The notes under the pieces: generated by a model | The model's input: the letters and a program-made list of their open reading frames with translations, nothing else | Databases searched by the model: none | Told to the model about the DNA's origin: nothing | Translations under genes and position numbers: made by a program | Shown here: piece by piece, positions 1 through 12,500 of the stretch | How the letters are laid out: every line of letters starts with the position of its first letter | Numbering within the stretch: position 1 is the first letter of the stretch | From: Plasmopara viticola | Lineage: Eukaryota; Oomycota; Peronosporomycetes; Peronosporales; Peronosporaceae | DNA length: 64,000 nt | Assembly: GCA_001695595.3 (NCBI GenBank) | Contig: MBPM02000077.1 | Coordinates: 186,001 to 250,000 of the forward strand | Reading direction: 5' to 3'

Positions 1-3000
1 ACTTAAATGCTTAGGAAAGCGTTCCTCGCTGTAAATGATGGGGTACTCGATGTTGCCAATGAAAACACGATTTTGAGCTGCTAAACAGCAGCTGATTTGA
101 AGAAGGTGTTCTTGTAAAGAATATACAAAACTAGAAGCAATCTTGGTATGCAGCTATTAATTCAATTTAAAGACGAGATCTTTAGCCATCATCAAATCAA
201 CCAATTCTCAAGTCTCTAGAACCAATTTTTGTGACGTTCGTAAAGACCACAAAGTTTTCACGCACACGCCCTTACATTGATCAAGCATTGTGCAATAAGG
301 TTGCCTAGTTTAAGCAAAACGTGTTTTCTAGAGTAAAATTACTTCTTAGTGGCATACTTGAGTGGTGTCAAAGTTGTAAGAAGAAGGTTTAAGCAGTAGA
401 GCCGCTGAACTTATCTCTGTAAAGACTTGTAATTGCAAATTTTGTCTATCTTTTTAAGCTGTACAAAACACTACAAGCTTCTTATCGACTATAGTCATGC
501 TGGGATAGCTCTTAGTGCATTGAGCATCGATTACAGGCTCACTACAATTAGATAATTAAAAGTGGGTAGCTTTAGCCCTTGCTTAAATACAATTCTATTT
601 CCCAGTACATTCGTTGTAAATTTACATATGCGCAACTGCTTTGCGGGAGTAGATATACCAGTGCGGTGTATCATGTCTCCTGCGGCCAAATTATCATAAG
701 AGATCTTTTCAAAGTTGCTTTGGTGTGAAGTAACCATCCTCACCGACAGGGTTGCCGGTAACGGCCATTAAGCCAAACAGTCACATTATTGAAATCTACA
801 TATGCATTGGTCCTATCCTAGAAATCGGCAATTACATTGGGCAACGGTTCAGTTGTCTTATAAGCATGTTAAGTCAAGAGACTTTATTGATTTAAATTCA
901 TTTGGGCAAAAAAAGCCAGATGGAGTAAAGAAGATTGACGGCTTCTAGAATGGTAAAGTCGACAGCTAAGAGCCACTAGGCGATAGCATGATGAGAATTT
1001 GTAAGGGCTCTTCATTTGGTATCACTTCTCACTTTGCTCTTAAGCCTTTATCACCCTCCTCCTTCTCCAACTTCACCCCGCTCGCCTCCAAGCCTCGTTC
1101 GACAGCCGAACTACAAAGAACCTCTCTTTGCGACTGGTCAACATTTGCAGTGTGTTTTCACAAAATCAAAACAGCTATCGCAATAAAATATATTGTGCTA
1201 CTTTGCCAATAAATTGCACGTCGAACACTGTACAAAGTCACAGATGTACACCCCTTTTCTAGTCCTTCAACTTCTGGAAGATTGATGACTTATGGTAGAC
1301 AGGTTTCGTGTCGGAACAATATACTATGATATGTCGATTCTTATAGCCAAAAAGTGTTCATTAATTGCAAGGTAGTAATGTGCTTGTGTTCAATTGTCGC
1401 TGTCAATGTCCAAGTTGCCATCGAAGTCTACCCCGCCCCTCGCAACAATGAGTGAGCAGTGTATGACAAGCCCCTTAAGTAGGCCAGCTGCTCAACATCG
1501 GTCTCATTGAGGCATGCTAAAATCCGAACAGCAAGTGTTTGGTCTGCAAGCCGTTCCGACTCTTTTTTGCTAGGGTTTAAAATTACTTATCCCTAGCCAG
1601 CTGAAATCATTTGTAAGTTGACGCTAGATTCGCAACTTAGTACTGTCGTGGTCTTGCTCTGAATGAATACTTTTTTTGTACTTTAGCTAACATGATTTAT
1701 CACAATTTGTATTATTTGGCAGTAAACCTTGCCCCCTTCTTATTTTGCTCGCTGAGACACTAAAAATCCATTATTTTATACGATTTCGTTATCGTAGGTG
1801 AACAGCAGGATTGTAAAGATACGGTCATGATTTTGTCTAGCTTGATGTCTTGAGCATATTAAGCACCCACAATACGATGCATGCACGATTGCACCGATGA
1901 GGAAATCGATGGCCACCGTGGATAGACTTCCAAAGCAAATGTGCTGGAGAGACCCATCAGACGGTAATAGTGTATGTTAATCTTGTCCGTGCTTTGTCTC
2001 ATGTTCCACGGGATCATTAAGTAGCTTCACCCGTGGTATCAACGCACGACAAATGCGTGTGCGAACGCTATAGATGTATCAGAAGCGTAAAGTTTCCGTA
2101 CAGTGTGCGTCTCACCATGCTCGAATTTCTAAACAGTCTCGACTACGTGGTCAATTACCCAATAAGTTTCATCTTTGACTCTGTATGAGCGAGCAATGAC
2201 AGGTTGTCCATACCGCCGGAGATGAGCGCCGTGAGTGTTGCTAAAGCATCAGACAGTAAAATGAGATCGAGTGTATTGACTCATCTAAGTCCACTTCAGG
2301 CTTTCGACGAGCTGTCGATCACAATTCGCTTGCGTCATTCTAGGATTTATACATTTACAGAACATATATTTTGGTCTAAGCGCTTCAAAGGACATGAAAA
2401 GTGGGGCAAGTGTATGCTGAAGGTTTTGCTTCCGATCTGTGGGGAACTTCAATTCTAATTGGCATTCCGACTGCTGCCAGTCCAGTCGCGCTTTCGGTTC
2501 CTGAAACACGCAAACTCGTCGCACGGCCTCGACGTGCAAAGCTGCTCTCAAGGCACAGTCCAGTGCATAATGTTTCATTTCAAGCGCTGATACGTCATAT
2601 GACCTCGGTTCAGTTCAATTTATCTATCTGTTGTCTTAGCGCTTCAAAAGTGTCGTGATCGGCCAAGGTGACCCAATTATGTCTGTACGACGTCTATGTG
2701 CATGGTGATATCTTGTAGTCCCTCTATTGTTCGCTAGCGCTCATTTAATCAAATTCTCGACTTGTCTTGACTGCAGTAGCTTCTTCAATTTCATACTGAG
2801 CTTGGACCATCAGGTTGCAGTTGTCCTTGAGGAACAACGTTGCAATCTTCTTTAAATTAGTAGCTGGGGCGTTTGATCGGGTCATCACAAACCGCGTAAT
2901 GGCAATCAGAACCGGTCGTTTTGCGTACTCTTACCGCTTCTACCCTGCGTCCTTGTGCTTGCTTTTGTTTTTCTCATGAATTAACCCTGAAATATACACA

Positions 3001-3505
3001 ACGTCTACTTTAGTACCGCTTTGAATATCATACAGCTACTTTGCAATGCATACAGACGATGGTGGTGGTGATCGACGTAAAGTGTCTCAATTAATTACCA
3101 ACTTGCAGAAAATGTGCAGTTGAGCACGACTCCGTCTATCGACCGACAAGTTTAATTTTATCGTGAACACGACAATCTATCTGCTGGAGGCCACGCATCG
3201 GCGCAGAAAGCATTATTGAGATCAAAATTGTCAAAAAAAGCAATATGTACGATGTGCACGGTCCTCGGCCTTTAAACTTTATGACGACAACAACAATAAC
3301 GAGAAAAAGACAACATTACTGATAGAGATTGAAAGGATCAGCACTGTCGTAAACTTTGCAGTGTTCACTGGGTCAGATATACGTGCATTAAGCAGTAAAG
3401 TACGATTTTATAGTCTAAACTGTATCACATCGGGTAAAACGATAAGAGCCGCACTTATAAATACTGTTTTTTACCTCCATTGTTTCCCTGGAAGTTTATT
3501 TTGTC
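1..3505. other. Gene-poor flank, no recognisable gene
   Basis: All open frames are short (under 100 codons), overlap on both strands and match no family I recognise. The sequence is AT-rich and low in coding character. It lies downstream of the 3' end of the minus-strand TOR gene and would contain that gene's terminator. A minus-strand frame near 1.4-1.6 kb is open for about 50 residues, but nothing in it is diagnostic. I see nothing else here. Confidence 0.6.
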
Positions 3506-6500
3506 TTACCAAAATGGACACCATCCGATATAACATTGACAGAGATTTTCGTGCGAAGTGGCTTGCGAAATGAGTCGCTGCACTTGCGCACTCACATCCA
3601 GTGGTTCACCATCGCCTTCAAAGTCGCGGCCCGACAGTTTTGCCTGCACACGTCGAATGACGGCCACCGCTTTTTCATTCAGCGCCACGCGAGGCGCCGC
3701 GATACCTTCAGGTCCCAACGCACTCAGTAATTCGCGTTCCCGGACGCTACGGTTTGCGTGCAAGTCGTTGCTTGTCGCTGATGGAGGCACTGCATCTGAG
3801 GATGGCGGAATGTGAGCAGCTGCTGTGACTGACACAAACGAGGTCGATACGGTCGGAACTATTCGTGGCAGCGGTGTACTAGGCGGCAAAGGAGGACGCT
3901 CGCCTTGCGTTGTTGGACCGTTTTCAGTCCGCGGTTGCTGCTTTTGAGATTGGGTCTGGAGTTGCGCTTGCGTGATAGAAAAACTGCGGCTTAAACTTGA
4001 GTGGCCGACACTCGAGACACTGGCAGCCAAAGATGACATTTCCGCATGCAAGTTGGTTGTTGCATAATCGATCTTTTCAACAGTAGTGGCTTCCTCATTC
4101 TCGTCAATGGTATCGTCGCGAAGACGATTTAATGCCGGGGCACGCGGTGGAAGCTTGCGCTTTGGTAATGGAATGGACTTACTGAGGCTCATTGGACGCG
4201 ACGACAACGATGACGGGAGCGGAGGGTCTACCGCATCTTTTTCTTCTTGACGTGGACGTGGAGCAGCTAGACTGGAGCTGACTTGACGCGGTGCTTTAGG
4301 ATTACTGGTGGACTCGTCGTGATGCCTTTTCTCATCTGGTCGACCTTCACCGTGCGAGATAGTAGCTGTAGCATCTTGATCGTCACAAAACTTGTCCATT
4401 TGATTAACTGCTGAAATTGCTTTACCGCTTTCTTGCTTGTCGCTTGTCTCTTGAGCGTCGTCCACCTTATTGCCAGCTGACCGGACTCCATTCCGATCAT
4501 CGAGTAACGTGGCTGACGGATTTGATGTTTGATCTGGAATTGAGATACTGTCACTTCGACAATGTGGTATTTCGTCTTTGCCACTTGGAACCTCGGAGGA
4601 TTTTTGAGAAGAAACTTCCGATTCGAGTGCAGAATACTCGGATGGGCCATGCAAAGATGTTTCGGAAGACTCGTAGTCACTTTCGCTGTCCATACTCATG
4701 GCACTAGAAACAATCGAAGACGAAACAACGCTCGACGCGACTGAACTGCCTGCATGACTTGAAGGTTGCACGTTTGTTGCTGATAGGAGACGCCAATTTA
4801 TTAACGGATCATGTACAAAAGCTTCCAGCATTGCCATGAGACTGTGGCGATTTTCACGCAACACTGCCATGACACTCTCGCACGAAAAGCGAAAATTGCC
4901 CTCAATTCCACTCACTTCCATCGCATTCGTCAGCATTCGCGTCAATCGAAACGGAATCTTTTCCGGGTACTTCTCACGATCCATGGCTACTTCAAAGCAA
5001 TCGCCAAAGTCAATGTGGACGATCGTTCCTGTAAAACGATGCAGCATCAAGTTGCTCGGGTGACGATCGCCTAGTCCTAAAATGTAGCCCACCATCGACA
5101 TCACGGCAAGAGACCGCGTGTAGTTTGTGCGTCGATCGAGCCAAACTTCTGAGTTTTCCGACTTGAGCCACAGCACCTTGTACAAGTCTTGACCGGCTGT
5201 GTTTTCCAGCGCATATTGAAATACTTCGACCTTTTCCAGCAGCGTCAACGCATCATAGTCGGGCGCCATTTGCAGCATTAGTCGATGTTCAATGTTAAGA
5301 AGAATTTTGCGAGCCTCGCGGTAATCGCGGATGAGCTGGTGTAGGGTGTCACAGTGGGGCACCCAGCCTACAATGCCGGCGTTGTCCGACAAGGGAATGA
5401 CGGGGTAGCGATGAATTTTTAAGTCTTTCTTTGACGTATTACGATCATTAATCAACAGCGCATTTACAAGGCCAAAGAGTTGTGTTACGCGCTCATCTTG
5501 ACGTAAATCTTCGTGGCCTTTAAGCAAAAACATGTACTCGAGACCATTGGATCCAACAATCGTGATGCGACGAGGTCGTTGCTTACTCGTAATGACTGCC
5601 ACGGTCGGCAAGAAACTTCCGATCTTAACAATCGCATGGCCAGCTCGATACGTACCTGGAACAGCAAGCTGCAGGTTTCTCGCGGCCAACAAGTTGGGAG
5701 ACACCACCTGTAGCTCTAGTGTAGTGATCTGTGGTAATTGCTTGTTGATACGTCGAAAGACATGGTAGTACAGATCCCACGCACGATTGAGGTCAGATTC
5801 ATTGCGTCGGTTCCGCAAAAATCGCAGTAGCCACTCGTTCGCTTCACGCAAATCACGACCGAACGCTCCATGAAAGCTTACCTCTCGTAGCGTCTCCGGA
5901 CCACGTTCCATCATCGCGTGCAGTGGCCGCAAAATTTGTGCCATCCCATCGACATTGTGTTCGCCAAAGTACAAACGTGACGCTTCTTCTAGTCCTTCGT
6001 GCCACATTTCGTGCCACAAAATAGCCACTCGAATCAATTCGCGACTCACAAGTAACGCTTCGTCCACAAGTTCTACGTAATTGGTACGCATCGTGCTCAT
6101 GATAGCCTCTGCAGCTTGTTGCCGTTCACAAACCGACGACTTGAGCGCTACAGATAGAGGATAGATCAGAGCATGCGGATGTTGTTTCCCCACGGTCACA
6201 AGTAAACGGTGAAGTTGCTTTTGGATTCGCGGATAAGGTGTGTGAATACGCGCGATGAGCTGCGGTATTACAATGAGCCACGTCTCGATGCTTACAGATC
6301 GAAAACCCTTTTCTAAGGCAGTATGCACATCCATGCGGTGACCGTGTGCAAACCAAAGTGTGAGGACACGCAATACATCTTGTTGCACATTAGCAGCCCA
6401 GCGACTGCGACCCAACGCAACGGACCGAAAAAAGCCTTCGATCGCTGGCGCAATGTACGGAGCCACGGACGATGACGCTGCGACAGCCGATGCTGTCGCG

Positions 6501-9500
6501 TTTGCCGAAATGTACTGGCTGTGCGTCGAGTGTTCGACGACTTGAAAGTTCATAAGCGCCCATGCATGCCACGCCTTGTAGCTACGTGGCTCCAGCTCGG
6601 TACACAGTCGCAGAGACGACAGAACACTTTCCACTGGCACTTGTTCGATCTGCTGGTCGTGCACCGCCAGCTGCCATTCAGCCATTTTTAAGTGACACTT
6701 TACGAGCAGCCCCTCTTCTTCGCTCTTCGTGGGCATCATTACTTGAGTGGGAGATAGCACGCCACTATTTCCACTAGAAGGCTGGGACCGTTGCCGCGAT
6801 GTCGACGAAATTCGTACCACCAAGCGATGCAAGTCTACAAGTGCTTCTTGCTTTTGTCCTGAAGCCCAAAGATGTTTTAAATATGCAAAGGCAACACGGT
6901 GTCGGTCCTTCTCACCAAATCCAAAAGAAGTTGAAGCTCCAGAACTTGCTGGTGCCATACTTAGCATTTCCGAGATACCTGTACCCTTTGACCCTGCACT
7001 ACCGTGGACGTGCAACGCATCAGTAAAAATTTTCAGTGAAAGGGGCAAGTTTCCAGACTGGCGACATAGGCTGGCAAATTGCAGATACGTATCGATGTCT
7101 TCGTGCGGTCCTAGGATCAACGCACGGACCACCATGATTTGCTGCCACACATCGACGACGCGTTTGCACCCGGCGAGACGATCGCGCCACATCCGCATCA
7201 AGTGGCGCTTGTACCGCGCAGCTTCTTCCGCCTTCGAAATTTGAGCACGCAGTTTCTTGTACGTCACAATCTCTTCGAGCTCACTAAGTTGCTGAAGAGT
7301 CACCATGCTGCGGTAGGCACGGCTGTATGACTCACCCACAAGCGCTCCTAGTTTTGTATCAAGCGTTTTTCGCGTTGCATCAATTAGCTTTGCTGCTTGG
7401 TCAAAATTGCTATGGCGGACAGCCAATACAGACTCATACAGCGATAACTCCGTGACATCTTCGTCTGCACCAAAAATCCCATGACCATGTGTGTATCCGT
7501 ATCCATAGCCATGGCCATTGCTATTTGCGGCTCGAGAAATTACTGTGCTGTTGGCATTGCTCTTGTCATTTTGTGTGGCACATTCCGTCACGTACTGTGC
7601 CATGCTGTCCCACTGCGACAAACACCAACTTGCCCGAGCGCCAAGCATTGCTACTCGTCGAAGTGCGGCAGCTTCATCGCCACGATCATCTCCAAACCGG
7701 TAAGCGGACATAACTGAAGGATTTCCGGTCGAGGCCAAAGAGGGTGACGAACCGTGAGGACTACTACCACGGCGAGGAGGGCCGGCGTTGCTTCGGCCAT
7801 TATTAACACCAGAGCTACTAGGTGGTCCCCGACTAACAGACGCTAGCCGACCTCGAGGCGGCGGGACACTAGTTTGACTCGGACTTCGCTCGGGTGAGCG
7901 CAAAGCAGCCCAGACTTGAGCAGCTTGCACACTTAATTCTTCCCACTTTCCCAACGCCTCTAAGCACCGCATTTTTCCAATGCAAACTTCAATGTCGAGT
8001 TCTTGATTGTCTCCAGCCTCTTGTTGCGCATATTGAAGACGTCGGTCATACAATGCAAGTGCAGCACGCCAATCCTGGAGCTTCTCAAACCATGTTTCCT
8101 TCACTTGAATGACTCGACTGTGGTGTGTTTGCGCGTACTTTAAAATTCCAACAGCAGCTTCCGGTTGACCAAGCTGGTTGTTGATGGAGATTAGCGCCTC
8201 GATACACGTGCTAGGCGACGTGTGAAACTCCAACTCTTTGTAATGCAAGGCCTTTGCATACGCATGACATTTCTGCGCTAATTCTCCTAGCTCTCGAATG
8301 TCAATAGGCAATGCTTCGACATCGTGCTCCATAAATTCTGCAAGATTTAAAAGTGTCTGTAATATCTCGGCTGGAATCGTGTCGCTTTGAAATGCCGTCT
8401 CCAAGGCTCGTACTAGATAATCCTGGTACTGCTCATACAGTTCGTTCCAGCACGAAACAAACGCCGGATTGAAAAGTGCACGTGCTAGCGGGTTGTAGGC
8501 TTGGGCTAGAGCACAGCACGAACGTAACGCGGCGCTGGGCGATTCACGAAGCAATTCTATCGAGAAGCGGCGCATCCATTCGAGCCAATCTTCTTTCGTG
8601 CTGCGCTGAGACGCTTCCCAAGCTCGTCGCAAGTTTTGTTGGTTGACGTGCAATCGAGTATTGGTTGGTGGAGACGCCGCTGAGGGCATCGACGCTGCTG
8701 TTTGCGTCTGTGAGTCCGTAGAAAACTTCCGTAGTGTAGGCGTTATAAAGGCTGGGTCGTTTAGAAATGTTCGTGGCACAAGTGTGCCGAAACGCAAATT
8801 CTCCAATGCTTGTGCGATCCTTTGTACCATACTCTGGGGTGACGAAGAAGAATTACCGTTCTCCGTTTCATTAGTCACCATTGCGAGGTTGCCGCGGTGC
8901 GAAAACGGCAGCGACGCAATGATTTGCTGTATTAGTGGTTCAAAACTCAACACTTCCGCTTGCAGCTGAATCACCAGAGCTCCAAGCGCATACAACATCA
9001 CCTCTGAAAACCGTGTTGCCTCTGATTTTGAAGTAGTGATCCGCACTGCTACTGTCCCCGAAGTTCCATTTCCTGTTGATCCGGATCCATTGGCTCCACT
9101 ACTCACGGGGATAGCAGTAGCGCCACTTGTGCGACTGAAGAAAAATGCTCCTTTCGCTGAAATCTGCGACGCTACCCGGGCAAGAGGCTGGAGCAATCTT
9201 GGACCAGCATACTGCTCAAAGCTCGCCACTACACAGATACGGGCAAGCGCGTAAATAGTCGTAATTTTTACTTCTAGCGGGGTTTCTAAACTTTCCATAA
9301 GATGCACAAGAGCAGGCACAACAAGATACACGTAATCTTCCACTGCATCACCGTAAACTATTAACGACTGGACCACTTGCGTCTGAATTGCTGCCACCGC
9401 CCCAACAGACGCGCCATCTGCTCCACCATTTTGCGCAATATCGTACGTACTAGCCACGTGCTCACTGTTTCCGCCTAATGCGCCATCAATACATTGTCCG

Positions 9501-12500
9501 TGATGCTCTCCACCTGATCCAGTTCCATTTACAATATCTCCAGAGCCATTTGGAGTCGCCGTTGAACCGCTTAAACCAGTGCCAGCTCCTGAAAGATCGC
9601 CGTCTGCAGTGCCACCGCTGACTCCGAAATGCGGTTGAAGAACTTCAAGAAGTTTTGGTAACAATTTAGGAAAATATTGCGTCCGAAACTCATGCGGCGC
9701 CGCCTGGGCAATTTTCTCAACTAAACGTACAATTTGCGGTAGATGAGAGCCCCAAAATCGCAGCGCCAGCACCATAATGGGTGGAAAGAATGGCTTCATG
9801 TGCGCATGAACAATCGATGTTAGCGCAGTGAGCTGCAGAAAAAGCGAATCGCGCAGTCGAGGCTCACCACGCGAAAGAACTCGTAGAAATGGTGGTAAAA
9901 TGTACTTAAGAAAGGGTATACATTGTGTGCTGAGGCTCTTGAAAATGAACATGATGGCCTGGATGACGCCGTGATGGTAAGCATTAAGCGACTGCTCGCG
10001 TAGTATTTGCAATAGCGCGTGAATCGCTACCGTTGGAAAATACGCTTCGGATGCTGGTGACAATTCCGTTGGGTCAATTTCTAATTTGCTGTCCATCAGC
10101 GTGCGTTCAAAGTCAAATGTATCGTCACTTATGCTCGTATTAATGGAGCCGAGTTGTCGCTTTCTACGCGTAGACGACGAAAATGACGAAGACAAATTTC
10201 CTGGAGCAACATCAGCTACACCACTGACAGGTTGAGAGGAGTGCGAATTAACACTGAAAGTTCCAGGGGCTGTAGTGACGTCGATTTTTCTCGTTCCGAT
10301 TGGCGCAGCCGTAAATAACTGCAATTCAATCTGCTGTTTTTCATCCAGAGCGTCGCTCGTTGCCTTGCGGTCAAAACTATTGAGATCAATCGAGACACCC
10401 AATGCCTTTAGATCGATGTCAAGCGTCGGATAGTGAGATGTCAAACTACCTGCTATTGAAGTAGAAACACCAAGTGGTGTACTGTCATTTTTTTTTTCAA
10501 TGTCTTCCCTTGTAGACGTATCTGCGATGGAGGCAGCTTCATTCGCTTGACACAGGGAGGCCCTTGAAATACACAATTTGTACTTGTACGGATCCAACGC
10601 ACCAAGAATGCCAACCGTTCGCATTGCCTCACGTCGAAGAGACCATGGGCTGCCTACATTTTGATATAACAGACTCAAAAAGATCTCTAATAACTTGGGC
10701 GATGCCAAATACGGACGGATGACGCAACCTGTACTACCTACTAGTTGACCTAGCGTCTGCAACGCCACTTGACGCTTCTCGATCGACGAGTGATCTTGAA
10801 GTGTGTGAATGATAAGTGGAAAAAGATACCGTTCGTATGCAACAATCTGCGTACGCGACACAAGCGCCAACTCACCAAGTGTAACTAACACGGCCATTGT
10901 CAACGGGGCATTTCCTCGCACAAGAATAGGCAATAGCACTTCAAGTATACGCACAACGTACGGATCTACCAGCTGCTGCGCACCACGAATCAAGTGTCCC
11001 AATAAACGGGTACTTTCCTCACGCATTCGTAAGTCTGATGTGTGCTGCAATTCCGTGACAAGTTGTATAATAACACGACGTAAAGATGGCATCACGAACG
11101 CCGGATTGTGAGGTGCTAACCGCTCCAGTAATTGCATTGCACGTTCGCGGATAGTGGCGTTTTCATCATTTAAGAAAAGAAATATCAATTTTAAGTGCGT
11201 TTCCTGAATTAATAACTCATCGAAACGTGCATCCAGGGATTCCACTACGCTCTTTCGCACCGCCACGTCCATATCTGATATACCGACCTGAAGCAATTGG
11301 GTGAGCACCAGATCAATCACACGTCCAGTCGGTCCACGTTTCTTGACATGCCTCCACGACGACACGAATGCTGTATCTGGGGACTCAGGGGAAGGAAGCA
11401 GTAGCTTGCTGCACGTAATCACAGCTTGTTTTCGAATGCGCGCATCCGAATTTTTAAGATACAGTGCCACACAGTCACGTACAAAAGGCATGAGACAGAA
11501 ACTTCCGCTGAAGTTAAAGCAACTCAAGGTACGTAACGACAAAAGGATGATATCAATCTCATCTCCTGTCTCGCCTTTGATCAGCAATGCGCCAGAATCA
11601 CTCGACAAATCCTCATCCACGCTAGTAAATCCTCGTTTCATGGACGAAAACAAAGCTTGAACAGCAGTTTGCTTTGTTGGCGGAGTTTCCGTAGTAGTGT
11701 CGTAGTAGGTTGCGTCTAATGTCAACTCACCACCGCTTCCACTAGACAAAGTACCAACAGCTCCACTGCAATTTGCTGGTAAACACACTACACCACTCCC
11801 TAGCGAAAATGGTGTACCCCGCAGGATGCCAGAAATTTCGTTTAGCAGTCGTTCTTGAACATATGGCAGTGCGTTCGGTACACTTGCGACAACTTGAGCA
11901 AGGGAATCAATTAGCTCGTCACTGAGACCACCAGTCATCATTGTCTCCAGAACGCCATCCTGAAACAAGAACGGTTCAAATGGAGGCCCTAACGCTTGCG
12001 ACAAATTCGCCACACACGTGAGCGTTTGAACACAAAAAAGTTTATTTCGAGCCCGTTTGCGTTTTGTTCCAGTATGTGGCGCCAACGCTTCCTTGACCAA
12101 TTTTAAAATCGAGGGAAGATGTGGCAACAAGGCTTCACCAACAGCCAACGCGAGATTTCCTATTGCTAGGAATGCTACACCTCGCTCGGAAGATGGCGCA
12201 GAGTATTCATGTATTCGCTTGATTAAGTGCGCGACACAGACATCGAGGTAGTACTGAACAAACGCTCCAGGACAAAACTCGGCCAATTGTGGCAAAAGTC
12301 TCGACACGGCACAACTCACGAGTTTTTCTTTAGCGTCTTTGTATTGTAATACCGTATCGCACACTTCTCGAAATCGTGGGACCATGAAACGTCCAGTATT
12401 TGCAATGAGTTCTCCAATCACAAGTAATGATCCGTGCGCACACTCCCACGAAGCTAAGGTTTGGTGTGTGCTTGTAGGTGACAATTTAGACCCTGTTACA

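Noticed and set aside
4267..4680. 137-codon minus-strand ORF inside TOR
   Set aside because: It is a shadow frame of the Ser-rich TOR insert with no independent support.
6747..7244. 165-codon plus-strand ORF
   Set aside because: It is antisense to the TOR FAT-domain region and an overlapping-frame artefact.
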